Positions 35,593 to 43,822 of a DNA stretch of 64,000 nucleotides are shown in pieces. The notes under the pieces were generated by a model. It made no database searches. It worked only from the letters and a program-made list of their open reading frames with translations, and had not been told where the DNA came from. Origin of the DNA: an uncultured Selenomonadales bacterium (GTDB lineage Bacteria; Bacillota; Negativicutes; Selenomonadales; Selenomonadaceae); contig ONUH01000003.1 of NCBI GenBank assembly GCA_900321035.1, positions 124,001-188,000 on the forward strand. Reading direction: 5' to 3'. Every line of letters begins with the position of its first letter. Within the stretch, counting starts at the first letter, position 1. Made by a program: the position numbers and the translations under genes.

Positions 35593-36616
35593 CTTGCAAT
35601 CCTTCCTTCTTATTTGCACGTTTTTTATAAACTTGCTCCACCAGCGACATGACTTGCACGGCATCCTCAACAGTTCCATTTATGATTGTTCCGTCCCCAT
35701 GGATGGCGTCATAAAACTCGTTCATCTCATAATCCCAAGAGGAATCCTCATCAAAGCACAACGTATATTCTGTCGGATTGCCAATCTTTCCATCCAACGG
35801 GTCTAATTCTTTCTTATAGTACGTCAATCGTTCTTCACCATAACTCTTGGTAGAAGTAAGCAGACCATTCAAGGCAATATATCCATCCGTCAAAACGATA
35901 TCGAGATCAAATTTGTGCTTCCACTGAATTGCGCTTGAATGAAGCGTCGCCACTTTCCCTTCCAGCGTCCGAAGCATTGCAAACGCAGTGTCCTCCGCTT
36001 CACTGTTCTTCCACACAAGATTGTCCGTAATGCCGCTCACTTCCGAAAAATCCCCGACAAAATAACGCAGAAGATCTAGCATATGAATCCCTTGGTCGAG
36101 CAGGATCCCTCCTCCTGCCAGTTCCAAATGGTTTCTCCATTCTTCCCGTTGAAGATTAGCCGCTTTTCCGTACATACCTCTCGCCGCCACTACATGTCCC
36201 AAAAAGCCGGAATCAATCAGCGACTTAGCCTCTATCACCGAATTGTGATACCGATGATTGAAGCCAAACTTTAGCACCTGTCCCTGCGTTGCCATATAAC
36301 TTTGCTTCATCCGCAAGGCGTCTGCTAAATTCCTGCCCGGCGGTTTTTCCGAAAAAACGTGACAGCCGGACGCAAGCGCAAAACACACCACATCCGGGAT
36401 AACGGCATTTATCGTACAAACGACTACAACCTCAGGCCTTTCATGCGCTATGCACTCTTTCCAGTCGGTATAGGTACAGCACTCATATCCAGCCAATCTT
36501 TCCGGCAAGTTGTCACAAAGTGCCTGGATATCGAAGCCCCCATGCCGCTTCATGGCCTGAAAGCGCGTCTGCCCCATGCGCCCCATCCCAATAATCACAG
36601 TCTTATACGTTCTCAT
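35585..36616 (-). CDS. Gfo/Idh/MocA family oxidoreductase, copy 2
   Basis: This 343-residue protein has VIIGMGRMGQTRFQAMKRHG near 7-26, the EKPPGRNLADALRMK stretch near 92-106 with the catalytic EKP lysine, and LLDQGIHMLDLLRYFVGDF near 173-191 carrying an Asp-x3-His pair. It is 31-base overlapped at neither end; the downstream aldolase start lies 8 bases inside its end and the methyltransferase-like gene upstream overlaps its start by 4 bases. It would oxidise or reduce an intermediate of the ulosonate/cyclitol-like module. It is not closely similar to copy 1. Confidence 0.88.
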   Translation of the reverse strand: MRTYKTVIIGMGRMGQTRFQAMKRHGGFDIQALCDNLPERLAGYECCTYTDWKECIAHERPEVVVVCTINAVIPDVVCFALASGCHVFSEKPPGRNLADALRMKQSYMATQGQVLKFGFNHRYHNSVIEAKSLIDSGFLGHVVAARGMYGKAANLQREEWRNHLELAGGGILLDQGIHMLDLLRYFVGDFSEVSGITDNLVWKNSEAEDTAFAMLRTLEGKVATLHSSAIQWKHKFDLDIVLTDGYIALNGLLTSTKSYGEERLTYYKKELDPLDGKIGNPTEYTLCFDEDSSWDYEMNEFYDAIHGDGTIINGTVEDAVQVMSLVEQVYKKRANKKEGLQVG

Positions 36617-37590
36617 GGCATCCCCTTGGTTTTTCTCGCGATAACCCTGACATATGAACTCATGCAGCTCTTCTGAAGAAACCGTTGGAACTCATGAAGC
36701 ACAGTTTCATCCGTCTCTTTCAGCAAATACTGGACAAAACCATCCTGCCCCTCAAAATCGCCCGCATCATCCAAAACGTATTTCACGTCCATAACGCCGG
36801 CGGATGTAATCTCCAGTAAATCGAATCCATTGTCTTTCAATAGTTTTGAAATTCCCTTCACCGAAGGAAGGAAAATATGTTCATAGGGACATATTCTTGT
36901 ATTCTTCTCTTTCAACGTAAGGATATCAAACCCGTTTCCGACTCTTGCACCAATAACCAAAAGGCCAGTCGGCTTCAAGGATTCCTTGATTTCCGTCAGC
37001 AACTTTTGAGGCTGGTATTCCGTCTTTAGGACGTCATTACAGAGTACAATGTCTGCAGCCTGCCGCCCTATTTTTCCCGTTTCCATCTTTAAATCAGAAT
37101 TCCGAAGTTCGTACTTCCCGCAAATCGGTGAAACTTTGATGCTTTCAACAAATCCCACGAAACGATTTCCAACGTCCACAACATGAAGGTCATGATTCTT
37201 ATGCAGGAATCGAAAGGAACGAACCTCCAGCCATTCCAAAAATTCCTTCCAAACCGCTTGGCGTTTTTCCGTCATCTGGCGTTCATAAGAAACGCTCGTC
37301 CGAAAATCAATCAACTCCTGATATCTCAAATAGCTCTCTACATCTTCCTGACTGCAGACGGCAAAAATGCTTTTGCATTTTTTGCATAGAAGATAGTCCA
37401 CACCCCATTTGGTAAAAAAATATCTCCCGGTATCCTCGCCACAGATTGGACAGTCCCTGCGCAAATCGTCACGTTTATGATTGTTTTTCACATATCTTTG
37501 AACAATGTCCATTTCCTTCGCTTGGAACGCACTGTCCTGCATGGAGTAATCCAAATAAGATTTTTCCGTATATTGATAGGATCTCAGCAT
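36613..37590 (-). CDS. Methyltransferase-like protein with zinc ribbon (copy B) and degenerate SAM site
   Basis: This 325-residue protein shares the N-terminal zinc pairs CPICG near 46 and CKKCKS near 67, and the C-terminal SSYVRVIARK, with the methyltransferase at 31318-32307. In place of motif I GAGFG the corresponding stretch reads VVDVGNRFVGFVESI near 138-152. The key glycines are missing, and the acidic strand after it is not clear. The downstream part (DIVLCNDVLK, then LKPTGLLVIGARVGNGFDILTL) still looks like a methyltransferase fold. It may be an inactive paralogue serving as a partner, or use an altered cofactor. It overlaps the Gfo/Idh gene by 4 bases. Confidence 0.78.
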   Translation of the reverse strand: MLRSYQYTEKSYLDYSMQDSAFQAKEMDIVQRYVKNNHKRDDLRRDCPICGEDTGRYFFTKWGVDYLLCKKCKSIFAVCSQEDVESYLRYQELIDFRTSVSYERQMTEKRQAVWKEFLEWLEVRSFRFLHKNHDLHVVDVGNRFVGFVESIKVSPICGKYELRNSDLKMETGKIGRQAADIVLCNDVLKTEYQPQKLLTEIKESLKPTGLLVIGARVGNGFDILTLKEKNTRICPYEHIFLPSVKGISKLLKDNGFDLLEITSAGVMDVKYVLDDAGDFEGQDGFVQYLLKETDETVLHEFQRFLQKSCMSSYVRVIARKTKGMP

Positions 37591-37619
37591 TTTCCCCGCC
37601 TGCCCAATAAAAGAAAATT

Positions 37620-39323
37620 TTATATCTCCCGAAGCGCCAAAAACGCGCCTACCGTGTCTCGATTACACCGTACAAACGACGCCTCACGCAACTGGTCTGC
37701 GCCCGTTCCCTTCAGTCCTTCTTTTCCAGTCTTTATAGCCGCCCGCAAATCCTCCGCATCATAGGCGATTGTCACCTTGTCCCTCACTTTCTCCGGTATG
37801 GCTACCATCGAAATCTCGCCTTTAGGGATGAAGTTCACCGTATATGCGCCGCTTAGCACAATTTCTAATGTCGATGTTGATTTGCAGAGAATCACGATTG
37901 CTTTTCCACGTAATGCATCATATATATCCCCGGCCAAATATGTAATGTCCCATCCTTGGAACATATCATCCGGGATGCCATAGTCTGAAAGCTTCCACCT
38001 TTGGTTTGTCGGGTGGTTCTTGATATACAGCGGACCTATATCCGCTCCATTCATTCCTTGCAACGCTTTGCCAAGCGTTTGTAACAGTTCAACAGTACAA
38101 TCCTTAAAATACGAAAGTACCAACAAAATACCTCTCCGATTGTCCACCTCGTCTACCGGGGCAACGTCAAAGACGGCTTGATTTCGAAATGATGGCGCAA
38201 CAATGCACTTCACATCCCTGCAAAACTGACGAATCGGATTCACCCATCCCCGTCCCATTACGCCAAAATACTCCGGAACGACTCTCTTCTCCACTTGCCG
38301 CTTGGACGGAAACAAGCTGAGCCATTTTTCTTCCAACGACCATGTCTCGCATCCCACCGTCGGCACATGGGGAAATTTCTTGCGAAAACGGAGAATCATT
38401 GCGTTGGAGCTTGGTTGCCCTTCGTACCAATCAATGAGACATTTGATTTTTAAATCATATTGCTCCACCAATCGGCACAGCACCCGACCCTTGACAATGC
38501 CATACATCGTATTGTTGTCCGCAGCACCAGTCCGAAACGCCTCCTTGACAAGCGCCGTGACGTCCATGCCATCAAACGTGCATTGTGGCACGCTGGCGTT
38601 TCTGCACCATCGAATATATTTCCTAACCTCCCCAAAATCATTAGGCTCAATCCAATCGTATATACAAATATGATCATCACTGACATGCAGCACGTCCAGC
38701 AGTTGCTTCCCTTCTGCCTCATTGCCAAAAACCGGGTGTGCAAAAAACACGATATCCTCATCGCTGTTTTCCTTCAATCCCGGAAAGTACCGATCCTGCA
38801 GCACCCCATTCTTGACCTCCGCAGGCACTCGATATGTCGAAACCAGCGTCAGTTCCCTTCCACGAAAGGCATCCAAACTTTTCTTGCCGTGCCACTTTTG
38901 TATATTCCGTATTCTTCGCTGAAAGGCATAAAAAGCATACTCGCTTGCAGCTAAGGGAGATCTCAAAATCTTCTCTTTTATCTTAGCCTTGCGCCCTAAT
39001 TGTGCATCGGATGCCACCTGTATGTCTCGTGCCCCTAAATTATCCTTCAATGCCTGCTGCATACCCTGTTCATGCACAATCCATCCGGTCGGATGGCCTT
39101 GGCTCGCAATATCCATAGCCAGGCGAAGGAGGCAGATATCCAAAAAATTGCGACAGATATGGATATTCCTGCTGACAAGCGGCGTATCCCACCAAAACTT
39201 GGAGTTGGCGAACTGCTCGGACAGTCTATCGATAAACTCCGTATAGGGTTTTCGGTAGCCTTCCGCAATCCGATTCAGTTCCCGCGTCATTTCCGGTGTC
39301 ATGGCCGTCAGGTCAATTTCCAT
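37620..39323 (-). CDS. Unknown 567-residue protein, possible surface-glycan transferase
   Basis: The protein has no signal peptide or clear membrane span. Its C-terminal half contains IGPLYIKNHPTNQRWKLSDYG near 429-449 and a later IVILCKSTSTLEIVLSGAYTVNFIP near 479-503. The pattern of a KxHP stretch then a STSTLEIVLSG helix is typical of the donor-binding half of GT-B proteins in capsule and sialic-type loci. The N-terminal half (SRNIHICRNFLDICLLRLAMDIA) is unassigned. A good AAGGGAAGG-type site precedes the ATG. It follows the RfbC-like epimerase by 4 bases. It may transfer the CDP-deoxyhexose made by the genes upstream. Confidence 0.7.
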   Translation of the reverse strand: MEIDLTAMTPEMTRELNRIAEGYRKPYTEFIDRLSEQFANSKFWWDTPLVSRNIHICRNFLDICLLRLAMDIASQGHPTGWIVHEQGMQQALKDNLGARDIQVASDAQLGRKAKIKEKILRSPLAASEYAFYAFQRRIRNIQKWHGKKSLDAFRGRELTLVSTYRVPAEVKNGVLQDRYFPGLKENSDEDIVFFAHPVFGNEAEGKQLLDVLHVSDDHICIYDWIEPNDFGEVRKYIRWCRNASVPQCTFDGMDVTALVKEAFRTGAADNNTMYGIVKGRVLCRLVEQYDLKIKCLIDWYEGQPSSNAMILRFRKKFPHVPTVGCETWSLEEKWLSLFPSKRQVEKRVVPEYFGVMGRGWVNPIRQFCRDVKCIVAPSFRNQAVFDVAPVDEVDNRRGILLVLSYFKDCTVELLQTLGKALQGMNGADIGPLYIKNHPTNQRWKLSDYGIPDDMFQGWDITYLAGDIYDALRGKAIVILCKSTSTLEIVLSGAYTVNFIPKGEISMVAIPEKVRDKVTIAYDAEDLRAAIKTGKEGLKGTGADQLREASFVRCNRDTVGAFLALREI

Positions 39324-39327
39324 CAGC

Positions 39328-39903
39328 CTATCCTTCCCTTACCTTGCTCGTATACTCCCGAAAACTCATCAAATGCCAATCCTTTTCGCTGATAATCAGC
39401 TTTTCTTTCCCCCCAACCTTCTCAAACGGCCACTCTATGCCAATATCAGGATCGTCGTAACGGACACCACTGTCCCCTTCTCCATAAAAAACTTCTGCCG
39501 CCTTGTAGCTCATGACGGCGTCCTCAATCACCAAATACCCTTGCCCGAAACCAGCAGGAACAAGAAGACAGACCGGTTCATCGCCTCGAAGGTCAAAATG
39601 GCGCCACTGTCCATAGGTAGGAGACGCCGGGCGGAGATCAACCAGTACGTGATACACATGACCGCTGATGCATCGCATCAATTTCGGTTGCGGTTTGTAT
39701 AGCTGAAAATGAATTGCACGAATCACGCCTTGTTTCGATATCGTGTAAAAGGTTTCTTTTAACTCGTGCTCTATTCCAGCATTCTTAAACGCATCAATAT
39801 TATAGTCTTTGATCAAGCCACCCCGCTCGTCCGTGGCGTAAAAAGGCTTGATATAATAGGCGCCTTTTAAATCCAGTTCTTGAAATTCAAATTGCTGGAC
39901 CAT
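39328..39903 (-). CDS. dTDP-4-dehydrorhamnose 3,5-epimerase-like cupin (RfbC family)
   Basis: This 191-residue protein has FYATDERGGLIKDYN near 22-36, the catalytic-His region GVIRAIHFQLYKPQPKLMRC near 59-78, VLVDLRPASPTYGQW near 86-100 and PAGFGQGYLVIEDAVMSYKA near 116-135. It would epimerise at C3 and/or C5 of a 4-keto-6-deoxyhexose nucleotide. In this locus the upstream genes make a CDP-sugar, so the substrate is more likely CDP-4-keto-6-deoxyglucose than a dTDP sugar. No RfbA, RfbB or RfbD of the rhamnose path is present. It may be a 3- or 5-monofunctional epimerase. Confidence 0.88.
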   Translation of the reverse strand: MVQQFEFQELDLKGAYYIKPFYATDERGGLIKDYNIDAFKNAGIEHELKETFYTISKQGVIRAIHFQLYKPQPKLMRCISGHVYHVLVDLRPASPTYGQWRHFDLRGDEPVCLLVPAGFGQGYLVIEDAVMSYKAAEVFYGEGDSGVRYDDPDIGIEWPFEKVGGKEKLIISEKDWHLMSFREYTSKVREG

Positions 39904-39917
39904 TGATTCCCCTTCTC

Positions 39918-40808
39918 TCAGTAATGTTCTATTGTGTATTTTATGCGATTCTCAAACGTATCCGAAACGTAATTTCCAATAGCGTTAAATATGGAGGAAG
40001 CATCCAGCATATCATATCTGTATCGGATTCCGTCATCCTCCCTTTCCCCGATATGAATCAAGTCAGGGCTGCCATAAATATCCCCTACGGCTCGAAGATA
40101 TTCTTCCAAAATTCTTGGTGCTCCGGAACCAATATAATAGAAATGATACTCTGTTGGCATCATTCCCAACCTGTATATCGCCTCAACCAAATCATCCACA
40201 TAAAGAAAATCATACGGCTGTTGTGCCGGCCCGAATGTAGCGGGTTCTCCTTTTTTTAACTGTTCAATCGTATAGCTAATCAAATTTCCCGTTTTATTTT
40301 TAGGCCCATATATATTAGGAATCTGCATCCACACAAAATCCAATCCGACATTTTTACAATATGTCTCAAGCATAATATGGCTACAAGCTTTTGCAGCACT
40401 ATACATCATCCCGGCAGGAACTTTTTTTAATGCGTCTACGCTTTCAACAGCTCTTTCCGCAATCGTCCCGGCACATAAATATTTCTTACAACCAAGTCTA
40501 GATGCTAATTCCGCATAATGTAACGTTAACATCATATTATTGGATTGGACGACATAGTTCCCTTTATCCGGTCCATTAACTCCCTGCCACGCAAAATTAT
40601 AAAACGAGTCAAACTCGATAGGTCGCGGAAAGCCATCAAACGGTCTCTCTGAGGCATTCTCTTCAATCCATGTTATGTGCTCGTTGACACGCATATCCTC
40701 AGTTCTTCTTCTGGACAACGCCCATATATGAACCTTTTCATTTATAAGTCTTTTTATCAAAGCGGATCCTAAAAAACCATTCGCCCCCGCTACAATCACA
40801 TTCCTCAT
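39918..40808 (-). CDS. NAD-dependent epimerase/reductase of CDP-deoxyhexose route
   Basis: I start at ATG 40808, after AGAGG at 8 bases. The 296-residue protein has VIVAGANGFLGSALIKRL near 4-21, FYNFAWQGVNGPD near 74, and the MMYSAAKACSH stretch near 138 with the catalytic Tyr-x3-Lys. An insertion-free short-chain extended fold follows, ending DTFENRIKYTIEHY. It comes after RfbF, RfbG and before the RfbC-like epimerase, so it should reduce C4 of the CDP-keto sugar. Family members include the reductases of abequose, paratose and 6-deoxy sugars. The stereochemistry cannot be read. Confidence 0.85.
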   Translation of the reverse strand: MRNVIVAGANGFLGSALIKRLINEKVHIWALSRRRTEDMRVNEHITWIEENASERPFDGFPRPIEFDSFYNFAWQGVNGPDKGNYVVQSNNMMLTLHYAELASRLGCKKYLCAGTIAERAVESVDALKKVPAGMMYSAAKACSHIMLETYCKNVGLDFVWMQIPNIYGPKNKTGNLISYTIEQLKKGEPATFGPAQQPYDFLYVDDLVEAIYRLGMMPTEYHFYYIGSGAPRILEEYLRAVGDIYGSPDLIHIGEREDDGIRYRYDMLDASSIFNAIGNYVSDTFENRIKYTIEHY

Positions 40809-40840
40809 TGCCAATTCCTCTTACAGTTAAGCTACAATTC

Positions 40841-41917
40841 TCACATACTGCTACTATCCGCCGTCTTAAATTCCTCAATCTGCTTGTCCATGCACTCCCG
40901 GACGTCGTTTCCAGACCGCCAGCATTTTGTCCACTCCACGACCTTTTGAAGTGCCTCCGCCAAATCCCAACGCGGGCGCCAGCCAAACACCGTTTTAATT
41001 TTTGAACAGTCCAATCGTAAAAAAGTCGCCTCGTAGGGGCCAGCATCACCTCGTTGTATCCATTGCAGTCCCTCGCCCCAATCTTTTACAAAAGCATCTA
41101 CCAAGTCGCCCGTTGTCCAACAGTCCTGCTCGTCAGGACCGACATTGTAGCATCCGGCATATGACTTGGACTCATATTGCTTCGCAGTAATCATTAAATA
41201 AGCAAAAATAGGCTCCAATACGTGTTGATACGGCCGAATGGATTGAGGGTTTCGCACTACAATCTTTTCTCCCTGCAATGCAGCCCGTACACAATCCGGA
41301 ATAATCCTGTCCTTTGCAAAATCCCCGCCGCCAATGACATTTCCCGCCCGCGCGGTGGAAACAGCCACACGATTATCATTGAAGAAGGATCGTGTATATG
41401 CATGGGTAACAAGCTCGGAGCAGGACTTAGAATTTGAATACGGGTCATAGCCATCAAGCGGTTCATTTTCGCGATAGCCCCATATCCACTCTTTATTTTC
41501 ATATACTTTATCCGTAGTCACATTGAGGACAGACTTTACGAACGGATGCAATCTTACGCATTCCAGTACATTCACAGTCCCCATGACGTTGGTTACATAG
41601 GTTTCAACCGGCTTTTCATAACTTTCCCTGACAATCGGCTGTGCTGCCATATGGATGACGATTTCAGGCCGCCATTGGTCAAACACTTCGTTAAGATGCG
41701 AAAAATCCCGCACGTCTCCTTTGATATGCGCAATCTGGGATTTCACTCCGCATAAATCAAACAACCGCGGTTCCTTTTTGCTGCAAGTGGAATAGCCAAT
41801 GACGTCAGCCCCTGCATTTGCAAGAACCACGCTCATCCACGAACCTTTAAAACCAGTGTGTCCGGTGAGTAACACGCGTTTCCCTTTGTAAAAAGACAGT
41901 TCAAACGGCCACTCCAT
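40841..41917 (-). CDS. rfbG: CDP-glucose 4,6-dehydratase
   Basis: This 358-residue protein has VLLTGHTGFKGSWMSVVLA near 15-33, HMAAQPIVRESYEKPVETY near 88-106, TDKVYENKEWIWGYREN near 134-150 and the catalytic DPYSNSK near 156-162 (Tyr-x3-Lys). These are diagnostic of RfbG. It converts CDP-glucose to CDP-4-keto-6-deoxyglucose. The rfbF gene lies 15 bases upstream, as in Salmonella and Yersinia. The next gene in those pathways, rfbH, is not here. The ATG follows AGGAG at 11 bases. Confidence 0.94.
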   Translation of the reverse strand: MEWPFELSFYKGKRVLLTGHTGFKGSWMSVVLANAGADVIGYSTCSKKEPRLFDLCGVKSQIAHIKGDVRDFSHLNEVFDQWRPEIVIHMAAQPIVRESYEKPVETYVTNVMGTVNVLECVRLHPFVKSVLNVTTDKVYENKEWIWGYRENEPLDGYDPYSNSKSCSELVTHAYTRSFFNDNRVAVSTARAGNVIGGGDFAKDRIIPDCVRAALQGEKIVVRNPQSIRPYQHVLEPIFAYLMITAKQYESKSYAGCYNVGPDEQDCWTTGDLVDAFVKDWGEGLQWIQRGDAGPYEATFLRLDCSKIKTVFGWRPRWDLAEALQKVVEWTKCWRSGNDVRECMDKQIEEFKTADSSSM

Positions 41918-41932
41918 GCCCTCAACGCTCCT

Positions 41933-42715
41933 TTACGATTCCCAAATCTTCCACGGCGCTTTGCCCGAATCCCACAATTTTTCAATTTGCCGCTTTTCCC
42001 GCAACGTATCCATGCATTGCCAATATCCTTTATGGACACATCCCGCCAATTCCCGCTTTGCAACTAACTCGGCCAACGTCTCTTTTTCAAATATTGTCCC
42101 ATCGCCTTCGATATATTCAAATATCTCCGGTTGAAACACCATAAAGCCAATATTAATCAAATCTCCGTCCAAATTGCTCTTTTCTCGGAATGCAGTAACG
42201 ACGCCATCTTTTCCCGCTTCAACTATGCCCTTGTTTTGCCCGAAATTGTACATGGACATAGTGCCAATCCGTCCATGCTGCTCGTGGAATTCCAACAAAG
42301 CGGCAACATCTATATCCCCAACACCGTCTCCGTAAGTGAGCATAAAGCGCTCATTGCCAATATAGTCCTTTATGCGCTTAACACGACCGCCGGTCTCCGT
42401 ATATAATCCGGTATCCACAATCGTTACCATCCAAGGCTCAATATGCTTATTATGGACTATCATTTCATTGTTTCCGGCGGTATAATCAAATGTCACATCC
42501 GATGTGTGAAGAAAATAGTCCGCAAACCATTCCTTAATAATATGCTGCTTGTAGCCCGCACAAACCACGAATTCATTAAATCCTTGCGCGGAATAAATTT
42601 TCATGATGTGCCACAGAATCGGCATCCCACCAATTTCAAGCATCGGTTTCGGCCGAAATTTTGCTTCCTCGCTTATGCGCGTGCCAAATCCACCGGCAAG
42701 AATTACAACCTTCAT
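41933..42715 (-). CDS. rfbF: Glucose-1-phosphate cytidylyltransferase
   Basis: I start at ATG 42715, after GGGAG at 10 bases; a TTG 3 codons upstream has no spacing. The 260-residue protein has VVILAGGFGTRISEEAKFRPKP near 3-24, ending in the KPM loop, plus LTYGDGVGDIDVAALLEFH near 124-142 and YWQCMDTLREKRQIEKLW near 230-247. It makes CDP-glucose from CTP and glucose-1-phosphate. It is followed by rfbG and forms the first step of the CDP-hexose branch. It lies 5 bases after the stop of a GT2 gene. Confidence 0.94.
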   Translation of the reverse strand: MKVVILAGGFGTRISEEAKFRPKPMLEIGGMPILWHIMKIYSAQGFNEFVVCAGYKQHIIKEWFADYFLHTSDVTFDYTAGNNEMIVHNKHIEPWMVTIVDTGLYTETGGRVKRIKDYIGNERFMLTYGDGVGDIDVAALLEFHEQHGRIGTMSMYNFGQNKGIVEAGKDGVVTAFREKSNLDGDLINIGFMVFQPEIFEYIEGDGTIFEKETLAELVAKRELAGCVHKGYWQCMDTLREKRQIEKLWDSGKAPWKIWES

Positions 42716-42720
42716 ATTGT

Positions 42721-43761
42721 TCAATCTCCCGTTATATTCTTCATGTCTTTCGTAATATTAGAAAGACCGTAATAATCTTTTCGCAGGATACATTGCTTCA
42801 ACACGGAAAGCCCTTCATGCGCGAAAAGCCACTTTCCCTCACGAAAAGGGCTGGAAATATATCCACGCAATAATCCCCAAGAACCAACTTGCCACGTATA
42901 TAGAGTACGGTAAATCTGATGAAAACAATACGCCCTTGTTTTAGTTAATCCACAATATTCCGCATACAAACCGATTGCACGATCAAATTTTTCTATATCA
43001 GATACAGAGCAAAGGCGGCCAAGTATAGCTAATTTAAATATCTCTCTGCATTCCGCAGGAATCGCGGATAAATACTCCATTTGAATGATAATACGTTCCT
43101 TTTCCTTCAAAGCGAGCGGTATTACATGAGAAAATTGCACAGAAGAAAGTCTATATGTCACTAAATGATCCGGTATAAGTACTATTTCCCCCGCTCGAAG
43201 AACATCCAACAAAAAACTGTAATCTTGTGCATACTGATATGGTCTAAATCGTATATTCTTTTCTTTAACAAAGTCCCGCCTAACAAACACAGACGACGCA
43301 ACAATAACATTCCAAAAGGGCAACATGAGTCGCGTTTCTTGAAAATCACTTGCAGTCACTAATGGAGTTGACTGTATACGTTGATTACCTTTCAAAACAT
43401 CAGCAACACACCCAAGCAACGCAATTTCCGGATGCGCTTCCATATATTGAAACTGTTTTTCCAGCCGATGGGGATAACTCAAATCATCCGCATCTGTACG
43501 CGCAATATATTTCCCACGCGCCAAAGCCAATCCTTTGTTCAGGTTAACGGAAAGACCCATATTTTCTTTGTTCCGATAAAATCGAATCCGCGAATCCTTT
43601 TTTACATAGTTTTCTATGATTTCCGCACTCGCATCTGTCGAAGCATTGTCAATGAGAATATATTCCCAATCAGTAAATGTCTGGTGAAGGATGCTCTCAA
43701 TTGTTTCTCCTATATATTTCTCTCCGTTGTATATGGACGTAACCACTGATATTTTACACAT
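42721..43761 (-). CDS. Glycosyltransferase family 2
   Basis: I start at ATG 43761 (GAGGG at 6 bases); an ATG two codons upstream lies directly against the ribosome site. The 346-residue protein begins MCKISVVTSIYNGEKYIGETIESI, a standard GT-A start. The donor-binding ILIDNASTDASAEII lies near 35-49 and the DxD-type RTDADD at about 90. No transmembrane segment follows, so it is a soluble or peripheral transferase. It should add one residue to the lipid-linked unit. It lies 61 bases downstream of the ABC flippase and 5 bases upstream of rfbF, so it may use the CDP-deoxyhexose or another donor. Confidence 0.9.
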   Translation of the reverse strand: MCKISVVTSIYNGEKYIGETIESILHQTFTDWEYILIDNASTDASAEIIENYVKKDSRIRFYRNKENMGLSVNLNKGLALARGKYIARTDADDLSYPHRLEKQFQYMEAHPEIALLGCVADVLKGNQRIQSTPLVTASDFQETRLMLPFWNVIVASSVFVRRDFVKEKNIRFRPYQYAQDYSFLLDVLRAGEIVLIPDHLVTYRLSSVQFSHVIPLALKEKERIIIQMEYLSAIPAECREIFKLAILGRLCSVSDIEKFDRAIGLYAEYCGLTKTRAYCFHQIYRTLYTWQVGSWGLLRGYISSPFREGKWLFAHEGLSVLKQCILRKDYYGLSNITKDMKNITGD

Positions 43762-43822
43762 TCTCATCCCTCGTCGATTATTTCTTTCATTATCTCATCC
43801 TGTCCTTGATTAATCAGTTTTT

